64,000 nucleotides of DNA from Eubacterium sp. (GTDB lineage: Bacteria > Bacillota > Clostridia > Oscillospirales > Acutalibacteraceae). The notes beneath the pieces were generated by a model. The model was not told the origin of the DNA, did not search any database, and saw nothing but the letters and a program-made list of their open reading frames with translations. This document shows, piece by piece, positions 1-8,393 of this stretch. How positions within the stretch are numbered: position 1 is the first letter of the stretch; each line of letters opens with the position of its first letter. The translations under genes were made by a program, and so were the position numbers. The DNA lies in NCBI GenBank assembly GCA_017463985.1, contig JAFUEH010000018.1:24795-88794 (forward strand), in the 5' to 3' direction.

Positions 1-1181
1 GAGGTACCGTAGAACTGCTGCGGCTTGTCAAGCGTTTCACCCTTCGACAGGAAGAAGCGGAACGAGCCGTCAGCCTTTTTGCCGACGCGAACGATCGTCA
101 CCTCCGGCGCCGCCTTACAGCCGAATTCGAGCGTCGGGCCGATCTTTCTGTTGCAGTGCAATCCGGCACAAGCGCCGGTATCCTCCCTTGCTAGTGAGCA
201 AGGCGCCATACCGCAGTGCCAGAATGTCAGCGTGCTCTCCGCCTCGTTCATGGAAACCGGATCGCCAAAGAAGGCAGGCTTGCCGGTAAGGAACATACTG
301 ATGAACATCGTCAACGCGCCGTAGGTATCTGCTTCGCAGGCGGCAGCCACGCCGAGATCATTCAAAATACCAAGCACGGAACACACCGGCGTACCGAAGG
401 CGGTGAAAAAGTCAGGCCAGCAACGGGAGGACAGCGCACCGATATGATGCTCCTTTACGAACTCATCGTAGGCCCTGTAAAGACGCGCAAAATCAGCCAC
501 GTTTTCCGGCTTGATACGATCCAAACCGTTGATGCGGTTTTGAGCGTCCGCAAGGTAAGCTGCCACATCTTCATCTGTAAAGCTCTTGGCCTTGTCAATC
601 AGCTCGCGCGCTTCCACAGAAACAAGATTAGCGCCGAATGTCGTCATCATTTCCATATCCAACGCTCTACCAAAGCCAAAGCCCTGCGGCGTATGACCGA
701 CCTGGGCGATATTCAGCGCTCTGAGCGCCTTCTTTACCTTAGCGGCAGCCACGGTAGCAGCCACCTTTTTCTGTACGGAGGCCTCTTCCGGAGAGCCGAA
801 AATATACTCAAACGCTCTGCCGAATTCATGCAGTACATTCGACGCAGAATAGGCGCCTGTCAGTGAATTCAGGCGCAGACGCGTACCGTCGATCACCGGC
901 TCACGCAATGTCCACAGCAGCACAGGACAGTCAAACTGACGCAGTACCTCGGCAATATAAGCCCCGTTGGCAAAGGTGATATTCTGCACGATTAGCAGAT
1001 CGGGGTGTTTGCCTTCTGTAAAGGTATTAAGCTTGTCAATACTGAGCAGCATTTCCTCGGGAACAATCACATCCGCGTCAATTTTTTGCAGCAGTGCAAC
1101 GGATTTTTCAAACTCCTTCTGCGCACTTTCCAGATGAAAAGTCGGTACGCCGATAGGCACATACATCATTTCAAAAGCCAT
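1..1181 (-). CDS. sftI: L-fucose isomerase-family ketol isomerase, probable sulfoquinovose isomerase (3' end outside window)
   Basis: The first 393 codons are visible; the C-terminus lies beyond the window edge. The start is ATG at 1181 behind GGAG. The protein has the FucI/AraA-type C-terminal isomerase fold, with likely metal ligands Glu283 (CEADTYGAL) and Asp307 (FFGDP). Family members interconvert aldoses and ketoses with a divalent metal. As the last visible gene of an operon with a sulfoquinovosidase, a transaldolase and a YihU-like reductase, it most likely converts sulfoquinovose to 6-deoxy-6-sulfofructose in the cytoplasm. The family is certain from the sequence; the substrate is inferred from neighbours. 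An arabinose or fucose isomerase is the alternative. Confidence 0.8.
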   Translation of the reverse strand, partial: MAFEMMYVPIGVPTFHLESAQKEFEKSVALLQKIDADVIVPEEMLLSIDKLNTFTEGKHPDLLIVQNITFANGAYIAEVLRQFDCPVLLWTLREPVIDGTRLRLNSLTGAYSASNVLHEFGRAFEYIFGSPEEASVQKKVAATVAAAKVKKALRALNIAQVGHTPQGFGFGRALDMEMMTTFGANLVSVEARELIDKAKSFTDEDVAAYLADAQNRINGLDRIKPENVADFARLYRAYDEFVKEHHIGALSSRCWPDFFTAFGTPVCSVLGILNDLGVAAACEADTYGALTMFISMFLTGKPAFFGDPVSMNEAESTLTFWHCGMAPCSLAREDTGACAGLHCNRKIGPTLEFGCKAAPEVTIVRVGKKADGSFRFFLSKGETLDKPQQFYGT

Positions 1182-1201
1182 TTTTCGTTTCTCCTATATC
1201 G

Positions 1202-1870
1202 TTAATAATACAATTCTTTATTTTCACCGATCAATCCTGTAAAGGCACCTTGCTTTACAAGAGGTTCTCTTTCCGGATGCGCGATCACCCACTTGTTTTT
1301 TTGCAGCAGCAGCGCACTCTCCGGATCGCCGTTTTTCTCTTTCACCGCGAGCGGCGTATTCGTGCCGCGCGGCAAAATAACAATATCCTTAAAGCCCCCG
1401 TCACAGGTACGGCACGGTGACAGATGCAGGGTCGTCTGAAACATTTCAATCGCTGTTCCCTTTGGTACAAAGAACACCGTTTCATCTCCGACATAAAAGC
1501 GGTTATCCTGCAGCTGCCAGGTATGTCCCAGCACCAGCATAAAGTCGGTCACAGCGATATTGATCTCGCTTCCCTTGTGATATTCAAAGCCGTTATAGGT
1601 GGTATTGCGGCCATTGCAGTAGCCAATCTGAATCGGTATACCGCCATACAACGTGTTTTGCACCTTTTCAAACACGGCTGTTTTTTCCATCGCCTCAATA
1701 CTGGGATAATAGATATTGCCGTTTTCAGGGATTTCCGTCTGCTGTTCCATATAAGCAAGCAAATCCGTAAAGTCATAACCCTTTACAATTCTTCCGTAAG
1801 GCAAAAAAACTTCATCAAAAACTGAATAGATTTTAACATCGTTACTCGCATTCAAACGGTCAAGCATCAT
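1202..1870 (-). CDS. DUF4867 family protein
   Basis: This 222-residue protein has no signal peptide or membrane segment. I recognise it as DUF4867, a family of unknown function with a predominantly beta, cupin-like appearance (many short hydrophobic strands, conserved His, Cys and Gly, for example LSPCRTCDGGFKDIVILPRG). From memory, proteins of this family occur in Firmicutes sulfoquinovose transaldolase clusters (called SftX there), which fits its place here between a reductase and an isomerase gene. It overlaps the upstream reductase gene by 11 bp, so the two are translationally coupled. A role such as sugar-phosphate or sulfosugar epimerase/mutarotase is possible but unproven. Confidence 0.75.
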   Translation of the reverse strand: MMLDRLNASNDVKIYSVFDEVFLPYGRIVKGYDFTDLLAYMEQQTEIPENGNIYYPSIEAMEKTAVFEKVQNTLYGGIPIQIGYCNGRNTTYNGFEYHKGSEINIAVTDFMLVLGHTWQLQDNRFYVGDETVFFVPKGTAIEMFQTTLHLSPCRTCDGGFKDIVILPRGTNTPLAVKEKNGDPESALLLQKNKWVIAHPEREPLVKQGAFTGLIGENKELYY

Positions 1871-2726
1871 AATCGCCTCTTACAATTTTATAGGTAGCAC
1901 GCCAGTCCTCTTTGCCGATCCCCTGCTGCATACCCTTGTCATAAACGCGTTTTGCGTTTTCCATGCCGGGCATCGGGAACTGCGCTTCGGCGGAAAGCCG
2001 CTGGCAGATACCAAGATCTTTATGCTCGTTTTCCAAAGAGAAGGCCGTCGTCCAGTTTTCTTCCTGCAGATTCTTCCACTGTCCGTCAAGGTAAAAATTC
2101 TGTCCGCCACCGTAAGAAATTGCCGTTGCATAATCTTCGATGGAAATACCCAATTTCTGCGCCAGCGCAATGGTTTCGTTCACGCCGTTCTGGATTTCGG
2201 CAACCAACGTATTATGACAAATTTTCATAACTAAGCCCTTGCCGTTTTCACCCATGCGGATAATATTGCTGCCCATATACGCCAGAATCGGCTGAATCAC
2301 GGGGAAAAGCTGCTCGTCACAGCCTACCAGCACACCAAGCGTTCCGGCAATCGCTGCCGGCTTTGATTTCACAACCGGAGCATCGGCAAACTGAGCGCCC
2401 TTTGCTTTGATCAGCTTTGCCACCTCTACCGAAACGGACGGATCAATGGTGCTCATATCAATACAAATTTTTGTGTTGTCAATATACGGTAACAGCTCGG
2501 TATACACCGCCCTCACGTGTTCAGACTTAGGCACCATAGTAATAATAATATCTGCCTGCTTTGCCACCTCAATATTGCTGTCAAGGCCGATAGCACCCAC
2601 GGTCTCCAGTTTGGCCACCTGCGCTTTATTCAAATCAGAACAATAGACCGTATCGTCATGTTTTTTTACAATATTCTCGCACATAGACTCGCCCATGATG
2701 CCGAGCCCGATAAAACCAATTTTCAT
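1860..2726 (-). CDS. YihU-like beta-hydroxyacid dehydrogenase, probable 3-sulfolactaldehyde reductase
   Basis: A 288-residue protein of the 3-hydroxyisobutyrate dehydrogenase family. The N-terminal Rossmann motif GFIGLGIMG (residues 4-12) binds NAD(P)H, and the catalytic lysine is Lys168 (GKGLVMKICHN). The C-terminal half is close to E. coli YihU: HKDLGI at 235-240 and a PMPG segment before the last helices. At the YihU sulfonate-binding pair Arg-Thr this protein has Lys120-Ser121, a conservative change. In this operon it probably reduces the 3-sulfolactaldehyde released by the transaldolase to dihydroxypropanesulfonate, regenerating NAD+ during fermentation. The family is clear; the substrate is inferred. 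Confidence 0.82.
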   Translation of the reverse strand: MKIGFIGLGIMGESMCENIVKKHDDTVYCSDLNKAQVAKLETVGAIGLDSNIEVAKQADIIITMVPKSEHVRAVYTELLPYIDNTKICIDMSTIDPSVSVEVAKLIKAKGAQFADAPVVKSKPAAIAGTLGVLVGCDEQLFPVIQPILAYMGSNIIRMGENGKGLVMKICHNTLVAEIQNGVNETIALAQKLGISIEDYATAISYGGGQNFYLDGQWKNLQEENWTTAFSLENEHKDLGICQRLSAEAQFPMPGMENAKRVYDKGMQQGIGKEDWRATYKIVRGDYDA

Positions 2727-2743
2727 TTGTTATACCCCGTCTG

Positions 2744-3430
2744 TCAGTCTGTAATCGTATTGTCCCAGGCTGCCTTAAATTTTGCCAGCCCAAAATCGGT
2801 GAACGCATGGTTGAAGCTGTCCTTAAACACCTGTAAACCGGCGGTGACAATGTCGGCACCGGCAACAGCACAGTCAACAATCTGTTTACCGTTTCTGACA
2901 GCGGCGCAGATAATTTCAGTTTTGCCAAGATAATTGTAGTTTTTATAAATATCAACAATATTTTGGATATACGGTACGCAATCCTCGCCATTGCTCTCCT
3001 TCCATCCGATGAACGGCGATACAAAGAGCGAATGGTTCTTCGCGGCAATCAGCGCCTGCGAGCCAGAGAACACAAGGGTCACATTTGTTCTGATGCCCTT
3101 CTGTTCCAGCTGGCGTGCCGCCGTAATACCCGACATAGTGCAGGGAATCTTGATAACGAAGTTCCGGCTCATAGAAGCAATTTCCGTTGCCATTTTCACA
3201 ATCTCATCCACCTCGTCAAGGTGCGGATTAATCTCTACTGAAATCGGGAATCTCTCCCAGCCTTCGATGCCCTTTTCTCTGACAAAATCAGCCAGCTCAT
3301 CCAGCACGGTGTAAAACGGCTTGCCGGAATTCATGATATGGTTTGGATTGGTGGTAACGCCATCGATCCCAAAGGTGTCATACGCTTCTCTGATTTCATC
3401 AATCTTTGCACTGTCTAAAAAATATTTCAT
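2744..3430 (-). CDS. sftT: Class I transaldolase, probable 6-deoxy-6-sulfofructose transaldolase
   Basis: A 228-residue short transaldolase (TalC/F6P-aldolase-like length). It opens with MKYFLDSAKIDEI and TTNPN (26-30), and the Schiff-base lysine is Lys94 in NFVIKIPCT. It has no membrane segments and is cytoplasmic. In the sulfo-TAL pathway such an enzyme cleaves sulfofructose to 3-sulfolactaldehyde and passes the dihydroxyacetone unit to glyceraldehyde 3-phosphate, giving fructose 6-phosphate. It is the second gene after the sulfoquinovosidase, 31 bp downstream, which supports that role. An ordinary transaldolase or fructose-6-phosphate aldolase cannot be excluded from sequence alone. Confidence 0.83.
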   Translation of the reverse strand: MKYFLDSAKIDEIREAYDTFGIDGVTTNPNHIMNSGKPFYTVLDELADFVREKGIEGWERFPISVEINPHLDEVDEIVKMATEIASMSRNFVIKIPCTMSGITAARQLEQKGIRTNVTLVFSGSQALIAAKNHSLFVSPFIGWKESNGEDCVPYIQNIVDIYKNYNYLGKTEIICAAVRNGKQIVDCAVAGADIVTAGLQVFKDSFNHAFTDFGLAKFKAAWDNTITD

Positions 3431-3461
3431 GTTTTTCCTCCATGGATTAAATAATGTTCAA

Positions 3462-5459
3462 TTATTTTAATGTATCACGTAAGGTATTCAGCATCGGGCA
3501 ACCTTTACGGATAAATACCGGCGGTTGACCAAGCGGCGCTTTAACGGTGACATGACCGCCTTTATATTCCTTGCCGCTAAAGAGATGAACCCATTCATCC
3601 TTCGGCAGATATACGGTACGTTCCTCGGCGCCTTGCTTCAATACCGGCGCAACCAAAATATCTCTGCCAAGCAAGAACTCATACGCTTCCTCAAACGCCT
3701 CCTGCTCGTCATAATGGAAGAACAGCGGACGAATCGCTGCCAAACCCTTCTCGGCATTTTCCTGCACCGCTTGCTGAATATACGGCTTGAGCGCCACGTG
3801 CAGCTTCGCCATTTTTGCATTATGCTTCAGCACAGCCTCGCTGGCATCATGCTGTGCATTCAGATCAGGATTCAGTCCCTCGTGTCCTCTCATCACCGGC
3901 GTAAAGGCATTCATTTCACACCAGCGCATATACAGCTCCTCGCTGCGCTTCAGGTTGAAGAAGGAGGTATAACCGCCCACATCGCTGTGGGATATACCGA
4001 AACCGCAGCAGGTCAGCGACAGCATAGCCGGAATGACCGAAGGCAGACCGAAATCGATGGAAAAATCGGTATGGTTATCACCGCACCACATCATAGTAGA
4101 ATATTTTGGCGTCGCCGTGTAACCTGCTCTGGTAAAGAACATGATCTCTCCCAGCTTACCGGCTTCCTCTACAGCCTCCCGGTTCAGCTGCGCCCAGCGT
4201 GCCGGCCAGGTATTATGTACCAGCTCGGCATCCTCGCCGCTGTACAGTACGGCGTCGGTCGGCAGGTATTCACCGAAATCCGCCATCCAGCCGGCCAGAC
4301 CAAAGTCGATCATATTCTTCTTGATAACGCCCTTTGTCCACTCCCACGCCTCGGGATTCGTCAGGTCGATCATGGCAGCCGGGAAGGTAGTGATCGTCAC
4401 GTAGTAGTCCTCGCCGTCCTTATTCTTGACGGTATAGCCCTTCTCGCTCGCCTCTTTATACAGCGGCTTTTCCACTGCCAAAAACGGATTGATATAGCCA
4501 AGCACCTTCACGCCCTGCTCACCAAGCTCCTTGATTTTTTCATCCAGTCCCGGATACAGCTCGCTGTCCCATTCCCAGTTCCAGTAAAGCTGCTTACCGA
4601 CAGCCGTCACACGGCGTCCTTCCCAGTCCTGAATCCAGGCACCGTTGACCGGAATACCGTGATCCTGCGCGATCTTGATCTTTTGCAGCAGGGTGTCCGT
4701 ACCGCCCTGGATACCGAGAATATGGCCGTCGTAGACCCAATCCGGCAGCGCCGGCTGTCTGCCGGTCAGCTCGGTCAGGTTGTTCATCAAATCAGGGAAA
4801 TCGTCACCGAAGCCGATGTAGAACGGTGCAATTTCATCTACCTTGATCACGTGCTTATTTTCAGCCGTGAAATCAAACTCGCTTCTGGCAGTCGCCAGCG
4901 AATGGTAAAAATACTTGCGGGAGCTGATAAAGGTTGGCTGCGCATAATAGGTCTCGTACTTATGGAAGGCCTGCTTGCGTGTGGTATTTTTAATACCGAT
5001 CACCTGCTTCACGAGCTTTTTGCCGATTTGCAGCGCGTTGATATGCTCAGCCACCCATACGTTGACGTGCTTGCCGCGCAGGTTGAATTCACTGAACACC
5101 TCGCCGCTGCCGTAAACACATTCCGCCTTCACAGCCGGCAGGGTCAGCCACATTCTGTTATAGCCGTCAAAGCCGCTAAAGGAAACACGAAAACGCCTGT
5201 TCTTTTCAATATCCAGCTGTACATCGCCGGCAGAGGTGGAGATGAGCGCGCTGCTGTCGCTGGCGGCAATATTGCTGATCTTAATAAATTTACGTTCCTC
5301 CAGCGCTTCCTTGATTTTAAAGCTGCCGTGGCTCATAGAATAGCTGTTTTCACCGTTGCCCACCTCAAGCGGCGCCGCCACATACTGGTCAATGGCAAAA
5401 ATTTCAGTACCGTCTTTTACGATCCTCAGTTTTCTGTCGTCCTTTTCAAATTTCAGCAA
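3462..5459 (-). CDS. yihQ: GH31 sulfoquinovosidase (YihQ family)
   Basis: Aligns along its length with E. coli YihQ, which hydrolyses sulfoquinovosyl glycerol to sulfoquinovose. I place the start at TTG 5459, because AAGGAG (5468-5473) lies 8 nt upstream; the in-frame GTG at 5468 overlaps that box. Numbering from TTG, the nucleophile is Asp394 (GWMADFGEY) and the acid/base is Asp461 (WCGD). YihQ sulfonate-pocket equivalents Gln251, Gln277, Trp293 and Tyr497 are present, but the position of YihQ Arg301 is Gln290 (VGKQLYW). There is no signal peptide, so the substrate must be imported. First gene of the operon. Confidence 0.9.
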   Translation of the reverse strand: MLKFEKDDRKLRIVKDGTEIFAIDQYVAAPLEVGNGENSYSMSHGSFKIKEALEERKFIKISNIAASDSSALISTSAGDVQLDIEKNRRFRVSFSGFDGYNRMWLTLPAVKAECVYGSGEVFSEFNLRGKHVNVWVAEHINALQIGKKLVKQVIGIKNTTRKQAFHKYETYYAQPTFISSRKYFYHSLATARSEFDFTAENKHVIKVDEIAPFYIGFGDDFPDLMNNLTELTGRQPALPDWVYDGHILGIQGGTDTLLQKIKIAQDHGIPVNGAWIQDWEGRRVTAVGKQLYWNWEWDSELYPGLDEKIKELGEQGVKVLGYINPFLAVEKPLYKEASEKGYTVKNKDGEDYYVTITTFPAAMIDLTNPEAWEWTKGVIKKNMIDFGLAGWMADFGEYLPTDAVLYSGEDAELVHNTWPARWAQLNREAVEEAGKLGEIMFFTRAGYTATPKYSTMMWCGDNHTDFSIDFGLPSVIPAMLSLTCCGFGISHSDVGGYTSFFNLKRSEELYMRWCEMNAFTPVMRGHEGLNPDLNAQHDASEAVLKHNAKMAKLHVALKPYIQQAVQENAEKGLAAIRPLFFHYDEQEAFEEAYEFLLGRDILVAPVLKQGAEERTVYLPKDEWVHLFSGKEYKGGHVTVKAPLGQPPVFIRKGCPMLNTLRDTLK

Positions 5460-5476
5460 AGCTCTCACTCCTTACA

Positions 5477-5501
5477 AATTGATTAACTCTGTTAATTAAT
5501 T
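5477..5501. promoter_or_regulatory. Palindromic operator overlapping the sulfoquinovose operon start site
   Basis: A 25-bp palindrome: two 11-bp arms around a 3-bp centre with a single mismatched pair (core GATTAAC-TCT-GTTAATTA). It begins inside the region just downstream of the -10 box, so a bound protein should block initiation. The same core lies downstream of the ptsH promoter at 48563-48587. The regulator is not encoded in the visible part of the operon. Confidence 0.7.
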
Positions 5502-5503
5502 GT

Positions 5504-5532
5504 ATTATAATAATTATTACTATTCTTGTCAA
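5504..5532 (-). promoter_or_regulatory. Sigma-A promoter of the sulfoquinovose operon
   Basis: On the minus strand TTGACA (5527-5532), a 17-bp spacer and TATAAT (5504-5509) are an exact consensus match. No clear terminator separates ispF from this promoter, so some read-through from the ispD-ispF operon is possible. Confidence 0.88.
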
Positions 5533-5560
5533 CAGGTTCCACTGTAACATCAGTATTTTT

Positions 5561-6028
5561 TTACAGCACCAAGCAGACCGCGTGCGCGGCAATGCCCTCT
5601 TCTCTGCCCGTAAAGCCGAGCCGTTCCTCTGTCGTGGCTTTCACGCTGACCTGCGACACCTCTATTTGGCAAGCCGCCGCAATATTTTCACGCATCTGCA
5701 GGATATACGGCTTCATTTTTGGCCGCTGCGCCAAGATCGTTGCATCGATATTGCCGACGGTATAGCCGGCAGCATGCAGCCGATCCGCCACGGCTGCTAA
5801 CAGTTGAAGGGAATCCGCACCTTCCCACTTAGGATCTGTATCCGGGAACATACCGCCGATGTCGCCCATTGCGCAAGCGCCGAGCAGCGCGTCAGCAATA
5901 GCGTGCAGCAGTACATCTGCGTCACTGTGACCGAGCAGACCGGTATTATGCGGAATTTCCACGCCGCCCAAAATCAGCTTTCTGCCCTCCGTCAGGCGGT
6001 GAACATCATATCCGTGACCAATTCTCAT
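5561..6028 (-). CDS. ispF: 2-C-methyl-D-erythritol 2,4-cyclodiphosphate synthase
   Basis: At 155 residues this has the normal IspF length. [10 protein letters not shown] carries the Asp8-x-His10 zinc ligands, [19 protein letters not shown] is the family signature, and [13 protein letters not shown] and the late [16 protein letters not shown] segment are typical. It makes the cyclodiphosphate in the non-mevalonate isoprenoid pathway. It overlaps ispD by 4 bp, so consecutive IspD and IspF steps are translationally coupled (IspE, which acts between them, is not in the window). It is the last gene of the trmK-nif3-rqcH-ispD-ispF operon. Confidence 0.97.
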   Translation of the reverse strand: MRIGHGYDVHRLTEGRKLILGGVEIPHNTGLLGHSDADVLLHAIADALLGACAMGDIGGMFPDTDPKWEGADSLQLLAAVADRLHAAGYTVGNIDATILAQRPKMKPYILQMRENIAAACQIEVSQVSVKATTEERLGFTGREEGIAAHAVCLVL

Positions 6029-6714
6029 ACTGTACTCCTTTTCAGGCGCTGCAATAAAATACTTTCCGCCAGCGCAATGTCCTCCGGTGTGGTGATTTTG
6101 ATATTACTGTAATCCCCTGTCACCATTTTCACCTTACCGCCGGCCGCTTCGATCAGCTGGCAGTCGTCTGTATAATCCGCGCCGCTTTTTTCTACACGGC
6201 GCATTGCCTCTTGATAGATCTCAAAGTTAAATACCTGCGGCGTCTGTACCGCAAACAAGCGGCTCCTGTCCGGCGTCATACGCACAAAGCCCTTGCTGTC
6301 TAGCACCTTGATCGTGTCCTTTACCGGTACGCCGACGGCAGCCGCCTTATACTTTTTTGCCGCCGCGATCGTCGCCTCAATTTCCTGCTGACGGATCAGC
6401 GGACGGGCGCCGTCATGGATGATAATCAGCTCCGCCTCGTCAACCGTTTCCACCGCATTACGAACGCTTTGCTGGCGCGTATCGCCGCCGATCACAAAGG
6501 ACACCTTATCCTCGTTTTCAAATAATGCGATATAGGCTTCCAGCTCCTGTTCGCGCGCTGTTACAATGATTTCGTCCACCTCTTTCACTGCCAGAAAAGC
6601 CTCAACACTGCGTTCCAGCACCGTTTTGCCCATAATCTCCAGCAGCATTTTATTCGTTTGGCTTTTCATGCGGGAGCCGGAACCGGCACCGAGAATGATC
6701 GCTGTATTACTCAA
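6025..6714 (-). CDS. ispD: 2-C-methyl-D-erythritol 4-phosphate cytidylyltransferase
   Basis: A 229-residue nucleotidyltransferase with the IspD N-terminal loop ([16 protein letters not shown], residues 7-22), [10 protein letters not shown] and the VKDTIK segment. It couples CTP to methylerythritol phosphate in the MEP pathway. The first glycine-rich loop reads AGSGSRM, where AGxGxRM is usual. It overlaps rqcH by 8 bp upstream and ispF by 4 bp downstream, so it is an internal gene of one operon. Confidence 0.96.
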   Translation of the reverse strand: MSNTAIILGAGSGSRMKSQTNKMLLEIMGKTVLERSVEAFLAVKEVDEIIVTAREQELEAYIALFENEDKVSFVIGGDTRQQSVRNAVETVDEAELIIIHDGARPLIRQQEIEATIAAAKKYKAAAVGVPVKDTIKVLDSKGFVRMTPDRSRLFAVQTPQVFNFEIYQEAMRRVEKSGADYTDDCQLIEAAGGKVKMVTGDYSNIKITTPEDIALAESILLQRLKRSTV

Positions 6715-8389
6715 TCTCCGTCACCTCACTCAATTCTTCCTCGTTGGGCGTCACGTATTCCGTACGGTAACTGTCATAGATCACCATACCGGGCTTCGCA
6801 CCGTTGGGTTTATGCACATTTTTGACAATGGTATAATCGACTGCCACGTTAGAGGACTGCGCCGCCTTAGAATTCGCTGCAGCCAACAGCGCCGCCTGCC
6901 GAATCAGCTTATCCGTAAAGGGCTTTGCCTTGTCAGCGATAGCGATCACGTGCGTACCGGCCGCATCCTTAACATGAAACCACAGATCATAATTCTTAGC
7001 CGTTTTCAGCGTCAGCTCATCGTTTTGGACATTGTTCCTGCCCACCAGCAGCGTAAAGCCCTCCGCTGTCCTATACTTACGCGGCGGCAGCTTCTTTTCC
7101 TTGCCTTTTTTGACGGCTCTTTTCGACAGAAAGCCTGCGTCGCGCAGCTCGTTTTTGATGGCTGTAATTTCGCTGTCCGTCTGGGCACGGGAGAGGTTGT
7201 CCAGTACCGATTCCAGGTAAATGGCCTCATCCTCCGCTTCTTGAATAAAGGCGGTGAGCTTTTGCTCCGCCACCTGTTTTTTGCGGTATTCTTTATAGTA
7301 TTTCTGGGCATTTTGCGCCGGCGTCAACGTTGGGTCTGCCGGTATTCTCACCGGTGAACCGGCGTCGTAAAAATTCTCCAAATCATAAAACAGCGCTCCC
7401 TTTTCGAGCGAATAAAGATTCGCGTTGATCAGGTCGCCGTACATTTTCAGTTTTTCTTTATCCTTACAGTCCTCCAGCTCACGCTGGCGGTTCAGCGCCT
7501 TCCTGACAGCACGCTCCTGCAGCGTCGTCAGCGTTTTAAACAGATCGTCCGAGCGTTGACGAATACGTTCCAGCTTGACCTGCTCAAAGAAAAAGTAATC
7601 GATCAGCTCCGAAAAGGTATCAAAGCTTTTGAGCACACACAGGTCGCCGTATTGCCTCGGCACAAAAAATGTAAAGTCCTTCGGCTTGTCAAGAAGAACG
7701 ACTGTAGGCGTCGGCGCCTTTACGGCATCACGCAACTCAAAAAGACCCATTCCGTTTTCCAGCTCCCTGGCAACGATGGGCGAGATTCCCTGTAACACCT
7801 CGGCGGCCGCCTTGCTTTTTTTCATCGGCAGCGCGGCGATCGCTTTATCGATCTCCTTCACAGGATCTTTCAGGATGTTCATTTTATGCTGCTGCGGCGG
7901 CAGCATGTATGGCAGCCCCGGCAGCACCTCGCGGAAGCTGGATTTCAGCGCATCGATTCTTTTCACACATTCCACGATGATCCCGTCACTGTTAACGAGA
8001 ATAATGTTACTGTGCCGCCCCATGATCTCTGTAATCAAGCGGAACTGAACCGGATCGCCCAGCTCATTGGTAGCGTCAAAATGCAGCGTTGCAATCCGCT
8101 CAAAGCCGTCCTGCGTAATATCCGTCAGCCGTGCGCCGCCAAGATGCTTTCTCAGCAGCATCGTCAGCATCGGCGGCTGCTTAGGATTTTCTACAAACTG
8201 CTTTGTCAGCTGAATCCGTGCCGCATCCGCCTTTGCAGAGAGGAGCAGCCGCTTGGCTCCTTCCGGCGTTCGGAAGGCAAACAGCAGCTCATCCCGTGAT
8301 GGCTGATAGATCTTATCGACCCGACAGCCTAATAAATTTTGCTTTATTTCCTGAAGCGTCAGGTGTAAAAAAATTCCGTCAAAAGACAT
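6707..8389 (-). CDS. rqcH: Ribosome quality control protein RqcH (NFACT family)
   Basis: A 560-residue protein with the NFACT-N domain at residues 1-200 (MSFDGIFLHLTLQEIK, LLSAKADAARIQLT, EIMGRHSNIILV), a long central charged coiled coil (about 260-430) and the C-terminal NFACT-R part (about 450-545, with DLWFHVKDAAGTHVIA). RqcH binds the 50S subunit obstructed by a stalled nascent chain and directs addition of C-terminal alanine tails. Older annotations call it fibronectin-binding protein FbpA. It lies 5 bp after nif3. MutS2, also linked to ribosome rescue in B. subtilis, is encoded at 56.3-58.6 kb. Confidence 0.93.
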   Translation of the reverse strand: MSFDGIFLHLTLQEIKQNLLGCRVDKIYQPSRDELLFAFRTPEGAKRLLLSAKADAARIQLTKQFVENPKQPPMLTMLLRKHLGGARLTDITQDGFERIATLHFDATNELGDPVQFRLITEIMGRHSNIILVNSDGIIVECVKRIDALKSSFREVLPGLPYMLPPQQHKMNILKDPVKEIDKAIAALPMKKSKAAAEVLQGISPIVARELENGMGLFELRDAVKAPTPTVVLLDKPKDFTFFVPRQYGDLCVLKSFDTFSELIDYFFFEQVKLERIRQRSDDLFKTLTTLQERAVRKALNRQRELEDCKDKEKLKMYGDLINANLYSLEKGALFYDLENFYDAGSPVRIPADPTLTPAQNAQKYYKEYRKKQVAEQKLTAFIQEAEDEAIYLESVLDNLSRAQTDSEITAIKNELRDAGFLSKRAVKKGKEKKLPPRKYRTAEGFTLLVGRNNVQNDELTLKTAKNYDLWFHVKDAAGTHVIAIADKAKPFTDKLIRQAALLAAANSKAAQSSNVAVDYTIVKNVHKPNGAKPGMVIYDSYRTEYVTPNEEELSEVTEIE

Positions 8390-8393
8390 AGCG

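Noticed and set aside
3525-5486. A 653-codon open frame on the plus strand opposite the GH31 gene
   Set aside because: It is the antisense shadow of the well-conserved sulfoquinovosidase; it has no domain, and its composition (His, Arg, Leu rich) is that of a reverse-frame artefact.
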